The translations under genes were made by a program, and so were the position numbers. The notes beneath the pieces were generated by a model. The model saw only the letters and a program-made list of their open reading frames with translations. It searched no databases and was not told the DNA's origin. Below, piece after piece: positions 25,500 to 35,963 of a stretch of DNA of 64,000 bases. The stretch spans positions 50,676 through 114,675 of the forward strand of contig NZ_LMUO01000006.1 of assembly GCF_009765905.1 (NCBI RefSeq). The letters run 5' to 3'. Within the stretch, counting starts at the first letter, position 1; the number at the start of each line of letters is the position of its first letter. The DNA comes from Mucilaginibacter sp. L196. Its GTDB lineage: Bacteria > Bacteroidota > Bacteroidia > Sphingobacteriales > Sphingobacteriaceae.

Positions 25500-27716
25500 C
25501 TATTTACTAAGCCTCACCAGCACCACTCCATGCGTTGGCACCAAAACCTTAAACAGCTTATTATCGGTCACTAAATATTTCTGGCGCCATACATCACGAA
25601 CTTTGGTGTAGCCACTTATACCCAAGTCGCTCCAGTTCAAGGTTATTGTTTGAAATTTGTCTGATATATTAAATATTCCCACAGCTTTACTCCCATCCTG
25701 CAACTCCTTTACATACACCAAATAGCCATCCTTTTTAAGCACCTGTACAGCCTCTTTACCCAGGTCATCCTGGTTCATGGCTATAACTTCATCATTGGTA
25801 AGCAGGTTAAGTGTAAACCTGTCCAGATGCCCAAGATCACAGCCTATAAGCAATGGGGATGCCAGTAAGCTCCATAAGCTGATGTGGGTATATTGTTCAT
25901 CAGGCGTTAGTTTTGTATTGTGCTGCGCATCACCCCAACCCACTTTGCCTACAACCAGCATATCTGGGTCGTTAAAATGCCCGGGGCGAGCATGTGGAGT
26001 TTCTCGTTGCTGATAGAAACCAATCTCGCTCATACTTCGCCAGCTATCGTTTATATCACCGGTGGTACGCCAGCTGTTACCGCCAACTTCGCCGGCCCAG
26101 TTCCAGCTATCGCCCATACCATACTGGCAAAAGCTGAACATAATATCACGGTTCACTTTATCTAATGCCGCGCGCATTACCTGGTAAGGTTTTTTGTAAT
26201 CGTCAATACTTGGTTCGCTCGGCGCTACCTCGCCATAAGAGCACCAATCATATTTCAAATAATCAATGCCCCAGTAGGCATAGGTTTTGGCATCCTGTTC
26301 TTCATGCTGATAGCTACCCAAATACCCACCGCAGGTTTTTGGCCCGGGCGATGAATAGATCCCAAACTTTAAACCCAGACTATGCACATAATCTGATAGC
26401 GCTTTCATATCCGGGAATTTTTCATTCGCTACTATCTCACCCGTTGCAGCACGTTGAGGGGCTTCCCAACCGTCATCAATATTTACATAAGCCCATCCGT
26501 GCGCACTTAGCTTATCGGCAATAGTTTTAGCCGCTACACGTACTTTAGCATCATTCACACTCAGGCCAAAGGCGTTCCAGCTATTCCATCCCAAAGCAGG
26601 TGTTAAACCTATAACGTCTCCAATTTTAATGGTAAATTTTTTAAATGCAGTACCCAGCCTGTTATGTACGCTGATGAGTACCGGGTAATCACCTTTTTGA
26701 GCTACCGATCCGGTTATAATACCCGTTGCAGGGTCTAAAGTTAAACCCGCGGGCAAATTATCAACCTTATAAGTCAAAGGCTTTACACCTGTTGCCGGTA
26801 TTTTGTATAACAACGCGTTGCCGGGGCGCGCGCCATACACATCTGGACCATTTATTTTAACTTTGGCGCTCACATATGGTGTTAGGATATAGGGCGTACC
26901 CTCAGTCTTCACTAATTTCTCACCCGATTTTTCATCGGTGAAAGTATAAGTGATCAGGTATGATTTCTGCGCCAGTTCACCAATACTGAAAGCATAAGTA
27001 AACGGCCTCCCTGCCGAAAAATCAACATCGTTTGTTTTTTGATAGACTACGGCATTTGTTTCTGGATCGGTAACTTTAAAATCCAATTTCCCTTTGTAGC
27101 TGTAATTACTGTTTGTTGCAATTTTTATGCTCTTGCTCAAGCTGTTTTTATCCCCATAAATAAAATCACCATCAGTATTTAAATAAGCGTTGTCCATAAC
27201 ATCAACCATACTGATCTTAAACTTATCCTTATCCCCATAAATACCGCCGTCACCACCGCTGTCAAAAATGCGAACTGAGATCACATTTTCCTTATCCCAC
27301 AAAATAGCCGGGTTATTGGCACCAATTACTATTTTGCATAGTCCGTACAAGCCTGTTTTTATATCGCCATTGTTATTACGGCCAATTAGTTTGCCGTTCA
27401 GGTAAACATCATAACCATCATCACCATATCCCATTTCAAAACGTACACTGTCCTTAAAAAAAGCTTTATCCTTTAATGTTGATGGTATAAGTGTGTGTAG
27501 CCTGTACCAGCCGAAACCATCATACTTGTCATGCCCCTGTGATTCCCAGCTATGCAGTATGCTGATAGGTTGCCAGTCCCTGTCATTATAACCGGGCGCG
27601 GCCCATTGGGTTGAGTCACCGGTTTTAAACTTCCAGCCATCTACCAGGGGAACATTTTGTGCAGTGGCGGTTAAAAATCCGGCAAATAGCAATATAAATA
27701 GCAGTGTTTTTTTCAT
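25500..27716 (-). CDS. GH27 alpha-galactosidase with N-terminal beta domains
   Basis: The product has 738 residues. After a signal peptide ending near TAQ, a GH2-like jelly-roll domain spans about 25-170, and a putative Ig domain (LPAGLTLDPATGIITGSV) lies at about 320-365. The catalytic (beta/alpha)8 barrel begins at LGWNSWNAFG. The nucleophile Asp is in YLKYDWC near 490 and the acid/base Asp in RTTGD near 554. It removes terminal alpha-galactose from side chains or galacto-oligosaccharides and is probably periplasmic. It lies in the reverse-strand PUL series. Confidence 0.93.
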   Translation of the reverse strand: MKKTLLFILLFAGFLTATAQNVPLVDGWKFKTGDSTQWAAPGYNDRDWQPISILHSWESQGHDKYDGFGWYRLHTLIPSTLKDKAFFKDSVRFEMGYGDDGYDVYLNGKLIGRNNNGDIKTGLYGLCKIVIGANNPAILWDKENVISVRIFDSGGDGGIYGDKDKFKISMVDVMDNAYLNTDGDFIYGDKNSLSKSIKIATNSNYSYKGKLDFKVTDPETNAVVYQKTNDVDFSAGRPFTYAFSIGELAQKSYLITYTFTDEKSGEKLVKTEGTPYILTPYVSAKVKINGPDVYGARPGNALLYKIPATGVKPLTYKVDNLPAGLTLDPATGIITGSVAQKGDYPVLISVHNRLGTAFKKFTIKIGDVIGLTPALGWNSWNAFGLSVNDAKVRVAAKTIADKLSAHGWAYVNIDDGWEAPQRAATGEIVANEKFPDMKALSDYVHSLGLKFGIYSSPGPKTCGGYLGSYQHEEQDAKTYAYWGIDYLKYDWCSYGEVAPSEPSIDDYKKPYQVMRAALDKVNRDIMFSFCQYGMGDSWNWAGEVGGNSWRTTGDINDSWRSMSEIGFYQQRETPHARPGHFNDPDMLVVGKVGWGDAQHNTKLTPDEQYTHISLWSLLASPLLIGCDLGHLDRFTLNLLTNDEVIAMNQDDLGKEAVQVLKKDGYLVYVKELQDGSKAVGIFNISDKFQTITLNWSDLGISGYTKVRDVWRQKYLVTDNKLFKVLVPTHGVVLVRLSK

Positions 27717-27951
27717 ATATAATGTTTTTTATACAGTTAATAATTTGGCATTACAATACTAGCAATATTTTTGAATTCGGCATTTTTATTTGAAAGATGT
27801 CAGCAACCCATGTTTTTTTCTTCGATCCTGAAAACGGTGATGTAATTTATTATTACCCCGATACGTCTTCCTGTTGATGGTACAATTAATTGATTGCTTA
27901 GATAACCGTATTTTCTCCAAGACCTGTTGGCATTATGTTTAGGAGGATTTT

Positions 27952-29478
27952 TCAGTTCAATGGTTTGTAAATAAAATTCTTAAATTTAACATTTCCATCA
28001 CCAATACTACAAAGCCCTAATCGTAAACTTAGAAATCCGCTAAGGACATTATGATTATAACCGGAAACTTCGATAGAGTTTTCTATTTTATTCCATTTTT
28101 GTCCGTCTATGCTATAATACATATCAACGGTATTTTTGATGTCTCTTATCCGTAAAAACACATGCCTTTTTATCACGTCTTTTTCAGTTGGGAACTGCCA
28201 GCCGCGAAGGTTGGCCAGGATATTTTCCTTATCTGCCAAAATTCCAGAATAATACCTATTGTCATAAAAAAGCACTAAACCACCTGTGGCATTGCCTTCA
28301 ATAAATAACTCTACCTGTGCTGTATAGGAATGGTTTGAAGGAATACACAATAATGGTGCACAATTAGCGACCGAATTCCCTTTGCCTTTTATCGTTAAGC
28401 TCTGATCAGACAAATGGAACCTGGCCGTATCATACTCTCCAAAGAATTGCCATTGTGCTTTCAGATCATGACCGCCAAAATCGTCGTTCAATGAAAAGGT
28501 ACTTGCCGAAGCATACTTTATCGGTTTTAAGATCGGCGCATCGGTTTTGATACCATCGGGTATTTTAAACCAGCCATCTTTTGTCCATTCAACCGGCTCC
28601 AGCAAGGTTTGGCGGCCCATATTGTAATAACCGTTCTCATAGCCATGGAAAATCATCCACCATTTGCCATTGGGCCCTTCAAACAATGTACCGTGCCCCT
28701 TAGACCACCATTTTTCTGAATTATCTTTGGTACGGATGATAGGATCGTAAGGAGAATTTTCCCACGGCCCGAATGGAGACTTGGAACGTGCAGAAATTAC
28801 CATATGGCTTGTTGCAGGCCCGGCTGTTCCGCCCTCGGCTACCGTCAGGTAATAATAATCACCCCGTTTAAGCATTTTAGGCCCCTCCATACAGAAACAT
28901 TCTATCGACCATTCGCGTGGTATTTTCCAACCGCTGTAAGCCGATTTAACTTCGCCAGTTACTGAAAGCCCATCATCTGCCAAAGGAACATACCCGCCGT
29001 TACTGAAATAGAGATAGCGTTTGCCTGCTGCATCGGTAAAATGCCCCGGATCAATAAAGCCGATCTTCAAATCGATCGGATCACTCCATGGACCGTTGAT
29101 AGAATCTGCTGTAACCACATAATTAGTATTACCAGCCGGGAAATAGATGTAGTATTTGTTTTTGTACTTTATCAAACTCGGCGCCCATACCGAACCAACA
29201 TATTTATGCAGGGCATGTGTGACCGGCGTCCAGTTGATCAGATCTTTTGAATGCCAGATCAATAGGCCCGGGTAATATTCGAAGGAGGAATGGACGATGT
29301 AATAATCGTCGCCGTCACGCATGATGCTGGGGTCAGGATAATCACCTGCAAAAACAGGATTGACATAATAAGCTCTTCCTTTTGGATTACTTTGTGTTTG
29401 ATCTTGTGCGTTAGCTAAAAACGCCAGCAAAACGAGCACTGTTGTTATAACGGTGTTTTTTATCTTATACATGATCAT
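27952..29478 (-). CDS. GH43 beta-xylosidase/arabinofuranosidase-like enzyme
   Basis: The product has 508 residues. A signal peptide ending at ANAQ precedes a five-bladed propeller. The catalytic base is in YPDPSIMRD, the pKa-tuning Asp in IDPGHF and the acid in CFCMEGPKML, as in GH43. A C-terminal beta-sandwich at about 340-508, with a Y-x-GILADKEN segment, is also typical. Activity on arabinofuranose, xylose or galactan cannot be separated by eye, but the PUL context favours arabinan or galactan side chains. The ATG at 29478 or at 29472 (MYKIKN) could be used. Confidence 0.9.
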   Translation of the reverse strand: MIMYKIKNTVITTVLVLLAFLANAQDQTQSNPKGRAYYVNPVFAGDYPDPSIMRDGDDYYIVHSSFEYYPGLLIWHSKDLINWTPVTHALHKYVGSVWAPSLIKYKNKYYIYFPAGNTNYVVTADSINGPWSDPIDLKIGFIDPGHFTDAAGKRYLYFSNGGYVPLADDGLSVTGEVKSAYSGWKIPREWSIECFCMEGPKMLKRGDYYYLTVAEGGTAGPATSHMVISARSKSPFGPWENSPYDPIIRTKDNSEKWWSKGHGTLFEGPNGKWWMIFHGYENGYYNMGRQTLLEPVEWTKDGWFKIPDGIKTDAPILKPIKYASASTFSLNDDFGGHDLKAQWQFFGEYDTARFHLSDQSLTIKGKGNSVANCAPLLCIPSNHSYTAQVELFIEGNATGGLVLFYDNRYYSGILADKENILANLRGWQFPTEKDVIKRHVFLRIRDIKNTVDMYYSIDGQKWNKIENSIEVSGYNHNVLSGFLSLRLGLCSIGDGNVKFKNFIYKPLN

Positions 29479-29502
29479 AGTAATATGATTGGGTTCTATT
29501 CC

Positions 29503-31080
29503 TTAGTTTGCTCTTGTTATTTTAATTAAAAAAACATCATTCTGTCGAATAGGTAACTGTTTTTCAAAATTTCCGGATGCATTAACTGTTATGGTACTTT
29601 GCGCTATAGGCTCATCAGAATCCAGCTGCTTCAGCTTTTTTACCTGTGCTATCGAAAGCTGCGATGGTGAACCCATCTCGAAATACGCCGAATAGGGGTC
29701 GTTTGCATGGAAACCTGTCTTGTATATGCTGATCATATATTTACCTGGCTTTAACCCATGGAGTTTAAGGTCAACCGGCGCTAACGCTTTAGAAGGGAGA
29801 AGCCTTTTATAAAATACCTGGTTATTTACGCTATCTCCCGGATGATCTATCGTAAAGTTCCAAACCAGGGCCTGTATGCCGCCATTTCCATCCTTACAAA
29901 TCATAGCACTTGAATCCGCGCATTTAAGTTCCGTGTTACCCAGTTCGTTTAAGTATTTATAAGCATAAAAAGCCGGCTTTTTAATATCCTCGTAATTGAT
30001 TAAGCCAAAACCGCCATGAAAAGGCGTAGCTCTTGGACCTGCCTCTTCGAAGATGTCGGTAAATGTCCAGTATGACATCGAGTTTACATCCGGCGCGGCG
30101 CGTTTAACCGTATTCAAAATATAAGCGGCTTCGTGGTAACTATCATGAATAGGGTCACTTGGGGTATAAGAGGCGCTCCATTCGGTGTAATGCAGTTCCA
30201 GGTTCGGCATGGTGGATTGTAATATTTGTTTTTTTGAATTACGCATGTGATCTGCCACGGCGTACCTGTCCTGGCTGAGCACCGTTCCGGTGTTACCTGT
30301 CGCATCCAGAAACCCTTGTTTTACGCCGTAATCATGAGTGCTGATAAAATCTATCGGTACTTTTTGCTGCGCGCAGAAATCGATCATTTCAGGTATCCAT
30401 GCATTACCCGCGGTAGCAGGACCGCCTACGCGATAACTGGTCGATACACTTTTAATAGCCGTAGCTGTTTCTTTATAAAGCTTGAAATAATCCTGCTGCG
30501 TACCGGTAAAGAAACCACCCTTTAGATTAGGTTCGTTCCATATCTCGAAATACCAGCTGGCCACTTCTTTTTCTCCATAGCGCTCTGTCCAATGCTCAAC
30601 CAATGCTTTTATCAGGTCGTTCCATCTTTGATAATCTTTCGGCGGTGTAACATTTCCTCTCCACCAAAAAATGGTTTGGCTGCCGCTTGCCAGGGCACCG
30701 GGCATAAATCCTACTTCAACGAAGGGTTTCATGTCGACAGATCGCAAATAGTCAAATAATTCGTCGATATATTGCCAGTTATAAATGGGCTTTCCGTTTT
30801 TATCCTCGAAATAAACGCCCATATCGTCAGATAACAGGCCATGAAAGCGAATATATTTAAACCCACATTCATCATGCGCAACCTTTAATTGTCTTTGCCA
30901 ATCGGCCCGTAAACCTTCGTTGGCACGCCCGGCACCTACGCATAAATTGATACTTTTGGGCAACTGTCCCTTTATCTGAGTGACATTCACATCAATGATT
31001 CTTTTCTTATTAGTGCTTTGGGCCGCTGCTGTCAAGCAAACGAAAACGCATAATATTGCTATAAGATACTTTCTTATCAT
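29503..31080 (-). CDS. GH39-like glycoside hydrolase, secreted
   Basis: The product has 525 residues. A signal peptide ending near AAAQ is followed by a GH39 barrel with FHGLLSDDM, the acid/base Glu in EIWNEPN (E183) and the nucleophile Glu in LHYTEWSAS (E300). Family members hydrolyse beta-xylosides or alpha-linked arabinose or iduronate. Here a pectic side-chain role is inferred from the neighbours. It starts 270 bases after the SGNH gene stop and ends 24 bases before the GH43 gene. Confidence 0.88.
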   Translation of the reverse strand: MIRKYLIAILCVFVCLTAAAQSTNKKRIIDVNVTQIKGQLPKSINLCVGAGRANEGLRADWQRQLKVAHDECGFKYIRFHGLLSDDMGVYFEDKNGKPIYNWQYIDELFDYLRSVDMKPFVEVGFMPGALASGSQTIFWWRGNVTPPKDYQRWNDLIKALVEHWTERYGEKEVASWYFEIWNEPNLKGGFFTGTQQDYFKLYKETATAIKSVSTSYRVGGPATAGNAWIPEMIDFCAQQKVPIDFISTHDYGVKQGFLDATGNTGTVLSQDRYAVADHMRNSKKQILQSTMPNLELHYTEWSASYTPSDPIHDSYHEAAYILNTVKRAAPDVNSMSYWTFTDIFEEAGPRATPFHGGFGLINYEDIKKPAFYAYKYLNELGNTELKCADSSAMICKDGNGGIQALVWNFTIDHPGDSVNNQVFYKRLLPSKALAPVDLKLHGLKPGKYMISIYKTGFHANDPYSAYFEMGSPSQLSIAQVKKLKQLDSDEPIAQSTITVNASGNFEKQLPIRQNDVFLIKITRAN

Positions 31081-31349
31081 GGTTGGCTAATTGGTTTGGG
31101 AAAATGAATAATTTTAGATGCTGTAATGGAAACGAACACCTATTTATTGATGCTAATATAGAAATAAAAACAATATCGACAATCGATTGCATATATTATT
31201 CGATGATGGCTGCCCATCCCCCAGTGTACACAACCTGTAAGCTTTACAAATTAAATTCATTGTGTATTTGCTATATTAAAAATCATATAGGCATAACATA
31301 ACTTCTTGTCATGTTTATTCAATTTTCAGGGTTGTGTGACGGATAAAAA

Positions 31350-33188
31350 TTATTGTTTACTCTCCTGCTTATTTTTCACTATCCCTAGCTGTGCATAAGA
31401 TGCGGCTATGCGTGCCAGGGCCTGACTTTCATAGGGATCGGCTTTAAGTATTTTTTTGTCACTTATTATCTGCAATAATAAACTTCTAAGCTGGGCCTGT
31501 TGGCCTTGTGGAAGATAACCTACATTTGCAAGGGCATACTGCGGTTCATCGGCACGCAGATATGATTGTATTATGCTTTGGGCTGTTTGATCAATAGGGC
31601 TAAGCATGTATAATTTTTTATAATAGAAGGCGGCCTTATCAAAATTATTTAAAGAAGCGTTTAAGTTGGCCGCATAGCTACAGAATTGCTCATTTTGCGG
31701 CAATTCAAGCGTCATGGCTTCTATAACCTTTAACTTGCCCTTTACATTGCCTGCCAATTTATTATGCTCATAAACCTGCCCCATCGCGACTATCCATTCC
31801 ATGTGACCAAGGCCTACTCTATCGGCCAGGGTATCCTCGATGTTATTACCCAACCTAAATTGTTTTGGTATTGGTTGATTGAACGGCCAGCCGGTTTTTA
31901 GCATCATTACCTGGTACTGCCCGCTTAATGAATCCATGCGGGTTAGCGGCATTTCCCTTTGCAGTTCGTCAAAAGTCATCACCATTTGCGGAGTGTCTGT
32001 TATCAGGTGTTGCTGCATAAATGCCTGGTAAAATGCTTCCGACATTATTGCATAACCATATAGGTTAGGGTGTACATGCTCCAATATAGTTTCGCTGCCA
32101 ATAATACCATGAGGTGAATACTGCTCAAACAATTTCTTAGTATCAACTAAATGAACTTCAGTATATTCAGCAGCTATCTTTTTAATAATGGTATTTATAG
32201 CCTCCGGCGCACGGAAACGCAGTTCATCCAATTCCTTCGCTTTATCAAAATCGGCTTTGGCAAGGCCAAAGTTACCTTGAGCGTAAGCCTGCTGCCCTGC
32301 CTTATAAATGTAAGCTGCCGAACCAGGCCCGCTACCATTGCTGATAAATGGTGGCAGGTCCTTTTCATTGCTTACCACCGTACTTAAAAATACAGGGATC
32401 TTTTCCTCGTTGAACAAACTGCACAACTGGGTCATATTTTTATCAAACTGGTTAATGCCTGCCCGGTAATCATTTGATCCGTAAGCTATCTCCTGCCGGG
32501 CAGCCATGCGTTTCATCAGGGTTTCGCGGTCATCTATTTTTTTGCCAGAAAACACACCCGCTACTTTTTTCATGGTGTTATTTAGCAATTGTGTCAGCTT
32601 TAGTTCGCGCAGTTTAAGTAACGTTTTAACCAAAAAGCGATTGCTGCTAATATAACTGGTTGAGCCAATGCCTAAGGCTCCGTAATATTCGTTATGGCCG
32701 GTATATATCAAAACTGCATCCGGCTTGTATTGGGCAAGCTGTTTGCCAAAATCAAGCACAGTATAGGAGTTTACCGCAGTTAATGACAGGTTTATGATCT
32801 CGAAATTCTTATCCGGGTACATCTGTTCCAGGCGGTATTGCAGCCAACGATGAAATGAACCGTTATGAAAATACGGATAACCAATGGTTGTTGATTCACC
32901 CAAAACAAATATTCTGAAGGTATTGGGTGCCTTATCTATGGCAAAAAGCTCGCTGTTGCCCTTGGTGGCGTTTATGGTATCCGAAAAGAATTTATCAGAT
33001 GCATAATAGTTCATCTGCATAAAGCGGTCGTCCTTCGGGTATTTAACAAACAAAGCAGTATTGTGCCCGTAATTAAAAATACGCAAAGCCACTTCCAGGA
33101 AAAACAATAGCACAAAGGGGAATAAAATAGCCAGCATTTTAAATAACAGTAGCTTTTTTCCTTTTGGAGAACTTTTATCAACACTCAT
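31350..33188 (-). CDS. Membrane-anchored SGNH-hydrolase-like protein with TPR region
   Basis: The product has 612 residues. An N-terminal membrane segment at about 14-38 is followed by a large SGNH domain with GEST (Ser), GHNE (Asn block) and EHVHPN (His) signatures. TPR-like helices lie inside the domain (GQQAYAQGNFGLAKADFDKA) and at the end (LRADEPQYALANVGYLPQ). The family includes acyl-esterases that act on surface glycans. It sits between PUL hydrolases but a housekeeping surface role cannot be excluded. It follows a long perfect hairpin downstream of the GH2 gene. Confidence 0.75.
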   Translation of the reverse strand: MSVDKSSPKGKKLLLFKMLAILFPFVLLFFLEVALRIFNYGHNTALFVKYPKDDRFMQMNYYASDKFFSDTINATKGNSELFAIDKAPNTFRIFVLGESTTIGYPYFHNGSFHRWLQYRLEQMYPDKNFEIINLSLTAVNSYTVLDFGKQLAQYKPDAVLIYTGHNEYYGALGIGSTSYISSNRFLVKTLLKLRELKLTQLLNNTMKKVAGVFSGKKIDDRETLMKRMAARQEIAYGSNDYRAGINQFDKNMTQLCSLFNEEKIPVFLSTVVSNEKDLPPFISNGSGPGSAAYIYKAGQQAYAQGNFGLAKADFDKAKELDELRFRAPEAINTIIKKIAAEYTEVHLVDTKKLFEQYSPHGIIGSETILEHVHPNLYGYAIMSEAFYQAFMQQHLITDTPQMVMTFDELQREMPLTRMDSLSGQYQVMMLKTGWPFNQPIPKQFRLGNNIEDTLADRVGLGHMEWIVAMGQVYEHNKLAGNVKGKLKVIEAMTLELPQNEQFCSYAANLNASLNNFDKAAFYYKKLYMLSPIDQTAQSIIQSYLRADEPQYALANVGYLPQGQQAQLRSLLLQIISDKKILKADPYESQALARIAASYAQLGIVKNKQESKQ

Positions 33189-33512
33189 TTAATAAGCTAT
33201 TTTTTTATTAACAAATATAAAAGAATATTACCTTTCTGATATCTTTTGACGAGGTGGAAGCCATAATTTTATATTCGCTTTGATGTATAGCTGAGTGACT
33301 TCTTTCCCGGCAACAGCAGCTGTGTTCTTTACTTTTACAGTCACAGCTATCTACAGCTTTTTATCGGTTGATAAATTGGTGTAGGACAACCAAAACGTAA
33401 TCAGAATAGCTAAATAGTGTTTGAGGCATTCTGGAATGTCCCACTTTCTATTCAATAAATATTTGAATAGAAAGTGGGACATTTTCCCCTATTTATAGTA
33501 TGGCTACTCTGT
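33189..33512. other. Gap containing a long perfect hairpin
   Basis: This 324-base gap between the GH2 and SGNH genes contains no gene. The only clear feature is the hairpin at 33435-33483. The rest should hold the promoter of the SGNH gene. Confidence 0.6.
33435..33483. terminator. 21-bp perfect hairpin downstream of GH2
   Basis: The arms AATGTCCCACTTTCTATTC and their complement, 21 base pairs in all, enclose a 7-base loop (TAAATAT). It lies 30 bases past the GH2 stop. The stem is long for a simple terminator and lacks a U-run, so an mRNA stabiliser or mobile-element trace is possible. Confidence 0.7.
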
Positions 33513-35885
33513 TCATTTGGTAACATACAGTAAGTTTCCTGCAATTAGGTTATCAGCCGAAGCTTCTATTTTAATAGATCCGGGCTTATCTCCTGCTTTA
33601 AGCAATATTGTAGCAATACCAGCTTCGGCATTAATTGATTGTTTGCCAATAAGCTCACCATTACCTTTAATCGAAAACCTTATGATATTACCGGCATCAG
33701 GTATTACCGTTCCATTACTATCGGTAACATAGGCATGAATAAATATCACATCATTTTTACCTGCAACAAGATTTTTGCCACTTAAATCTGCCTGGATATG
33801 TATTTTAAATGCACTACCGTGTGTTGATATGGTATTGACAGCAACCTTTTTGCCTTTTATATAACCAATTGCAGTTAATTTGCCGGGTATATATGCTGTC
33901 GGGGTAAAAGTAAATGGCGGATGTGATAAGTTATGCGAGAACGAATCAGTATCTGGCTTTTGAACACCAAGAGATTTACCGTTAAGGAATAATTCCACTT
34001 CATCGCAATTGCTAAATACTTTTACAGTTTTTTGTTTAGCCTCATTCCAATAATTTGCAATAAAAACCATTGGTTTTCCAAATCCATTCGCATCGGTAGC
34101 TGATCGGTATTGGCTTTGGTAAAAATAGAAACTGAATTTAGGCAGTCTGAAGATATCCATTATACCCGATGTTTCCAGATCAGCCGCATATCCTCTTTTG
34201 TAATCAAACATCAACCAATTGGCATCCCCAACGCCTGGGCCATATAAATTATCATTATGTGATTCCTGAAAATTTAACGCCTGTTGTAACATTCGCTGTT
34301 GCCCATCTGTTCTTAATTGCCTTGAACTGCGTTCCTCGCTTTTTAAACCTGCGTATTCCTTTTGATTAAATCCGGCATTTTGGGCATAGTATTCCCAATC
34401 TCCATACTCTGCAAGTAACAGTGGTTTAGGATGATTGTATTTTTTAAAGTAATCAGGGGCCTTTAAATGCTGGCGGGCAGGGTTAAACACATCATAAGCA
34501 TAATCCATCCATCCCGAGCTAAAAACATCTTTAAAAGGCAGTTCAGTATGTACAATTTTATTTGCAGTATCCATGTAATCCTTGCTCATATTGGTTTCAT
34601 TTAATGCAGCTTCCCATAAAACAATAGCAGCATGATTGCGGTCGCGATGGATCATATCCCGGATATTTTGAAAACTATTTTCCTGAAATTGCTGGTTGCC
34701 AAAAAACTGCCAGCCGGGTATGGCATCCATTACCATTATACCCAATTCGTCGCAGGCATCTAAAAAAGCCGGCGAAGGAGGATAATGAGAACATCTTACA
34801 AAATTAAAACCGGCGCTTTTAATTTTCCAGGCATCACGGTATTGCGCATTATCTGATAAAGCATAACCTATGTATGGGTATTCCTGATGGCGGTTAGTGC
34901 CTACTATATTTAACTTTGTTCCGTTTAAATAAAACCCGCCTGCTATAAATTTTACTGTTTTGATACCCGCATTTAAAGTTACCTCATCCGTTTCTTCTGT
35001 ATTTTTAAATACCTGTACTTTAACATGATACAAATATGGTTGGGATGGTGACCATAATTGGGGATTGGTAATTGTAAGCGATTGAATAAATATACCGTGC
35101 TTTTTAGCTGCAATTAATTGTTTGCCGGATGCTGATGATGCTACTACTTTTCCATCATTTGTAAATAAGGTTGCTTTTACCCATGATTCTTTTCCAATTT
35201 TATAATCATTATTTACTTCGGTTTTAACAACAACCTTTGCATTTGTAGCGCTTACATCTTCATCATGAATAAGCACCCCGCCACCTGCCAAATGATTGGC
35301 TTGAACGGCATTACTTATATATAGTTTATCTTTTATAATTAACCATGCATTACGATAGATTCCACCATAATAATTAAAATCCAGATCCTTTATTGGTTTA
35401 CCCGGTGGGATAACTGCATTATCCTGATTGTTTAATTTTACGAGGATACAATTCTGCTGACCGATTTTTACAAAATTAGATACATCAATATAAAAAGGAA
35501 GAAAACCACCCAAATGCTCATAGATATGTTTACCATTTAAATACACATCGGCCTCGTGCATGGCGGCATCAAACTGAATAGCGATATGCTTACCATTACT
35601 TTCTGGAGAAATTGTAAAAAACTTACGGTAAAAGCATGTGCCCTGCCATTGTTCATTAACTTTTTCTACCGGTTCAATATTTGGTGTATGGGGTAATGAT
35701 ACTTTTTCCCAGTTAATATTAACTACTTGAGCATTGCTTAAAACCTGTCCACAATTAACAGTATCAATATCTTTTACAAATGCCCAATCAGCATTGAAAT
35801 TTTTAACAGAAGGAAGATTAGTTTGTGCTTTAACTTGTAATGTACCAGCGATTATAAGCAAAAAGTAAAATGGATATTTTTTCAT
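33513..35885 (-). CDS. GH2 beta-galactosidase
   Basis: The product has 790 residues. After a signal peptide (KAQ), the GH2 sugar-binding domain, Ig-like domain and barrel follow in order. GTNRHQEYPYIG and FNFVRCSHYPPS are signatures. The acid/base Glu is in WEAALNE (E430) and the nucleophile Glu in LLLAEYGDWE (E493). C-terminal segments (VKVFSNCDEVELFLNGKSLG and an Ig-like ending) resemble DUF4982 and invasin-type modules. It removes terminal beta-galactose, so it fits oligosaccharides made by the GH53 enzymes next door. Confidence 0.93.
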   Translation of the reverse strand: MKKYPFYFLLIIAGTLQVKAQTNLPSVKNFNADWAFVKDIDTVNCGQVLSNAQVVNINWEKVSLPHTPNIEPVEKVNEQWQGTCFYRKFFTISPESNGKHIAIQFDAAMHEADVYLNGKHIYEHLGGFLPFYIDVSNFVKIGQQNCILVKLNNQDNAVIPPGKPIKDLDFNYYGGIYRNAWLIIKDKLYISNAVQANHLAGGGVLIHDEDVSATNAKVVVKTEVNNDYKIGKESWVKATLFTNDGKVVASSASGKQLIAAKKHGIFIQSLTITNPQLWSPSQPYLYHVKVQVFKNTEETDEVTLNAGIKTVKFIAGGFYLNGTKLNIVGTNRHQEYPYIGYALSDNAQYRDAWKIKSAGFNFVRCSHYPPSPAFLDACDELGIMVMDAIPGWQFFGNQQFQENSFQNIRDMIHRDRNHAAIVLWEAALNETNMSKDYMDTANKIVHTELPFKDVFSSGWMDYAYDVFNPARQHLKAPDYFKKYNHPKPLLLAEYGDWEYYAQNAGFNQKEYAGLKSEERSSRQLRTDGQQRMLQQALNFQESHNDNLYGPGVGDANWLMFDYKRGYAADLETSGIMDIFRLPKFSFYFYQSQYRSATDANGFGKPMVFIANYWNEAKQKTVKVFSNCDEVELFLNGKSLGVQKPDTDSFSHNLSHPPFTFTPTAYIPGKLTAIGYIKGKKVAVNTISTHGSAFKIHIQADLSGKNLVAGKNDVIFIHAYVTDSNGTVIPDAGNIIRFSIKGNGELIGKQSINAEAGIATILLKAGDKPGSIKIEASADNLIAGNLLYVTK

Positions 35886-35963
35886 TTATAAGAATTAAAT
35901 AACAGGTTCATCGCTTATTCGCAATGCACCATTAACATATTTATTTTAAAGTTTACAGGGGCT

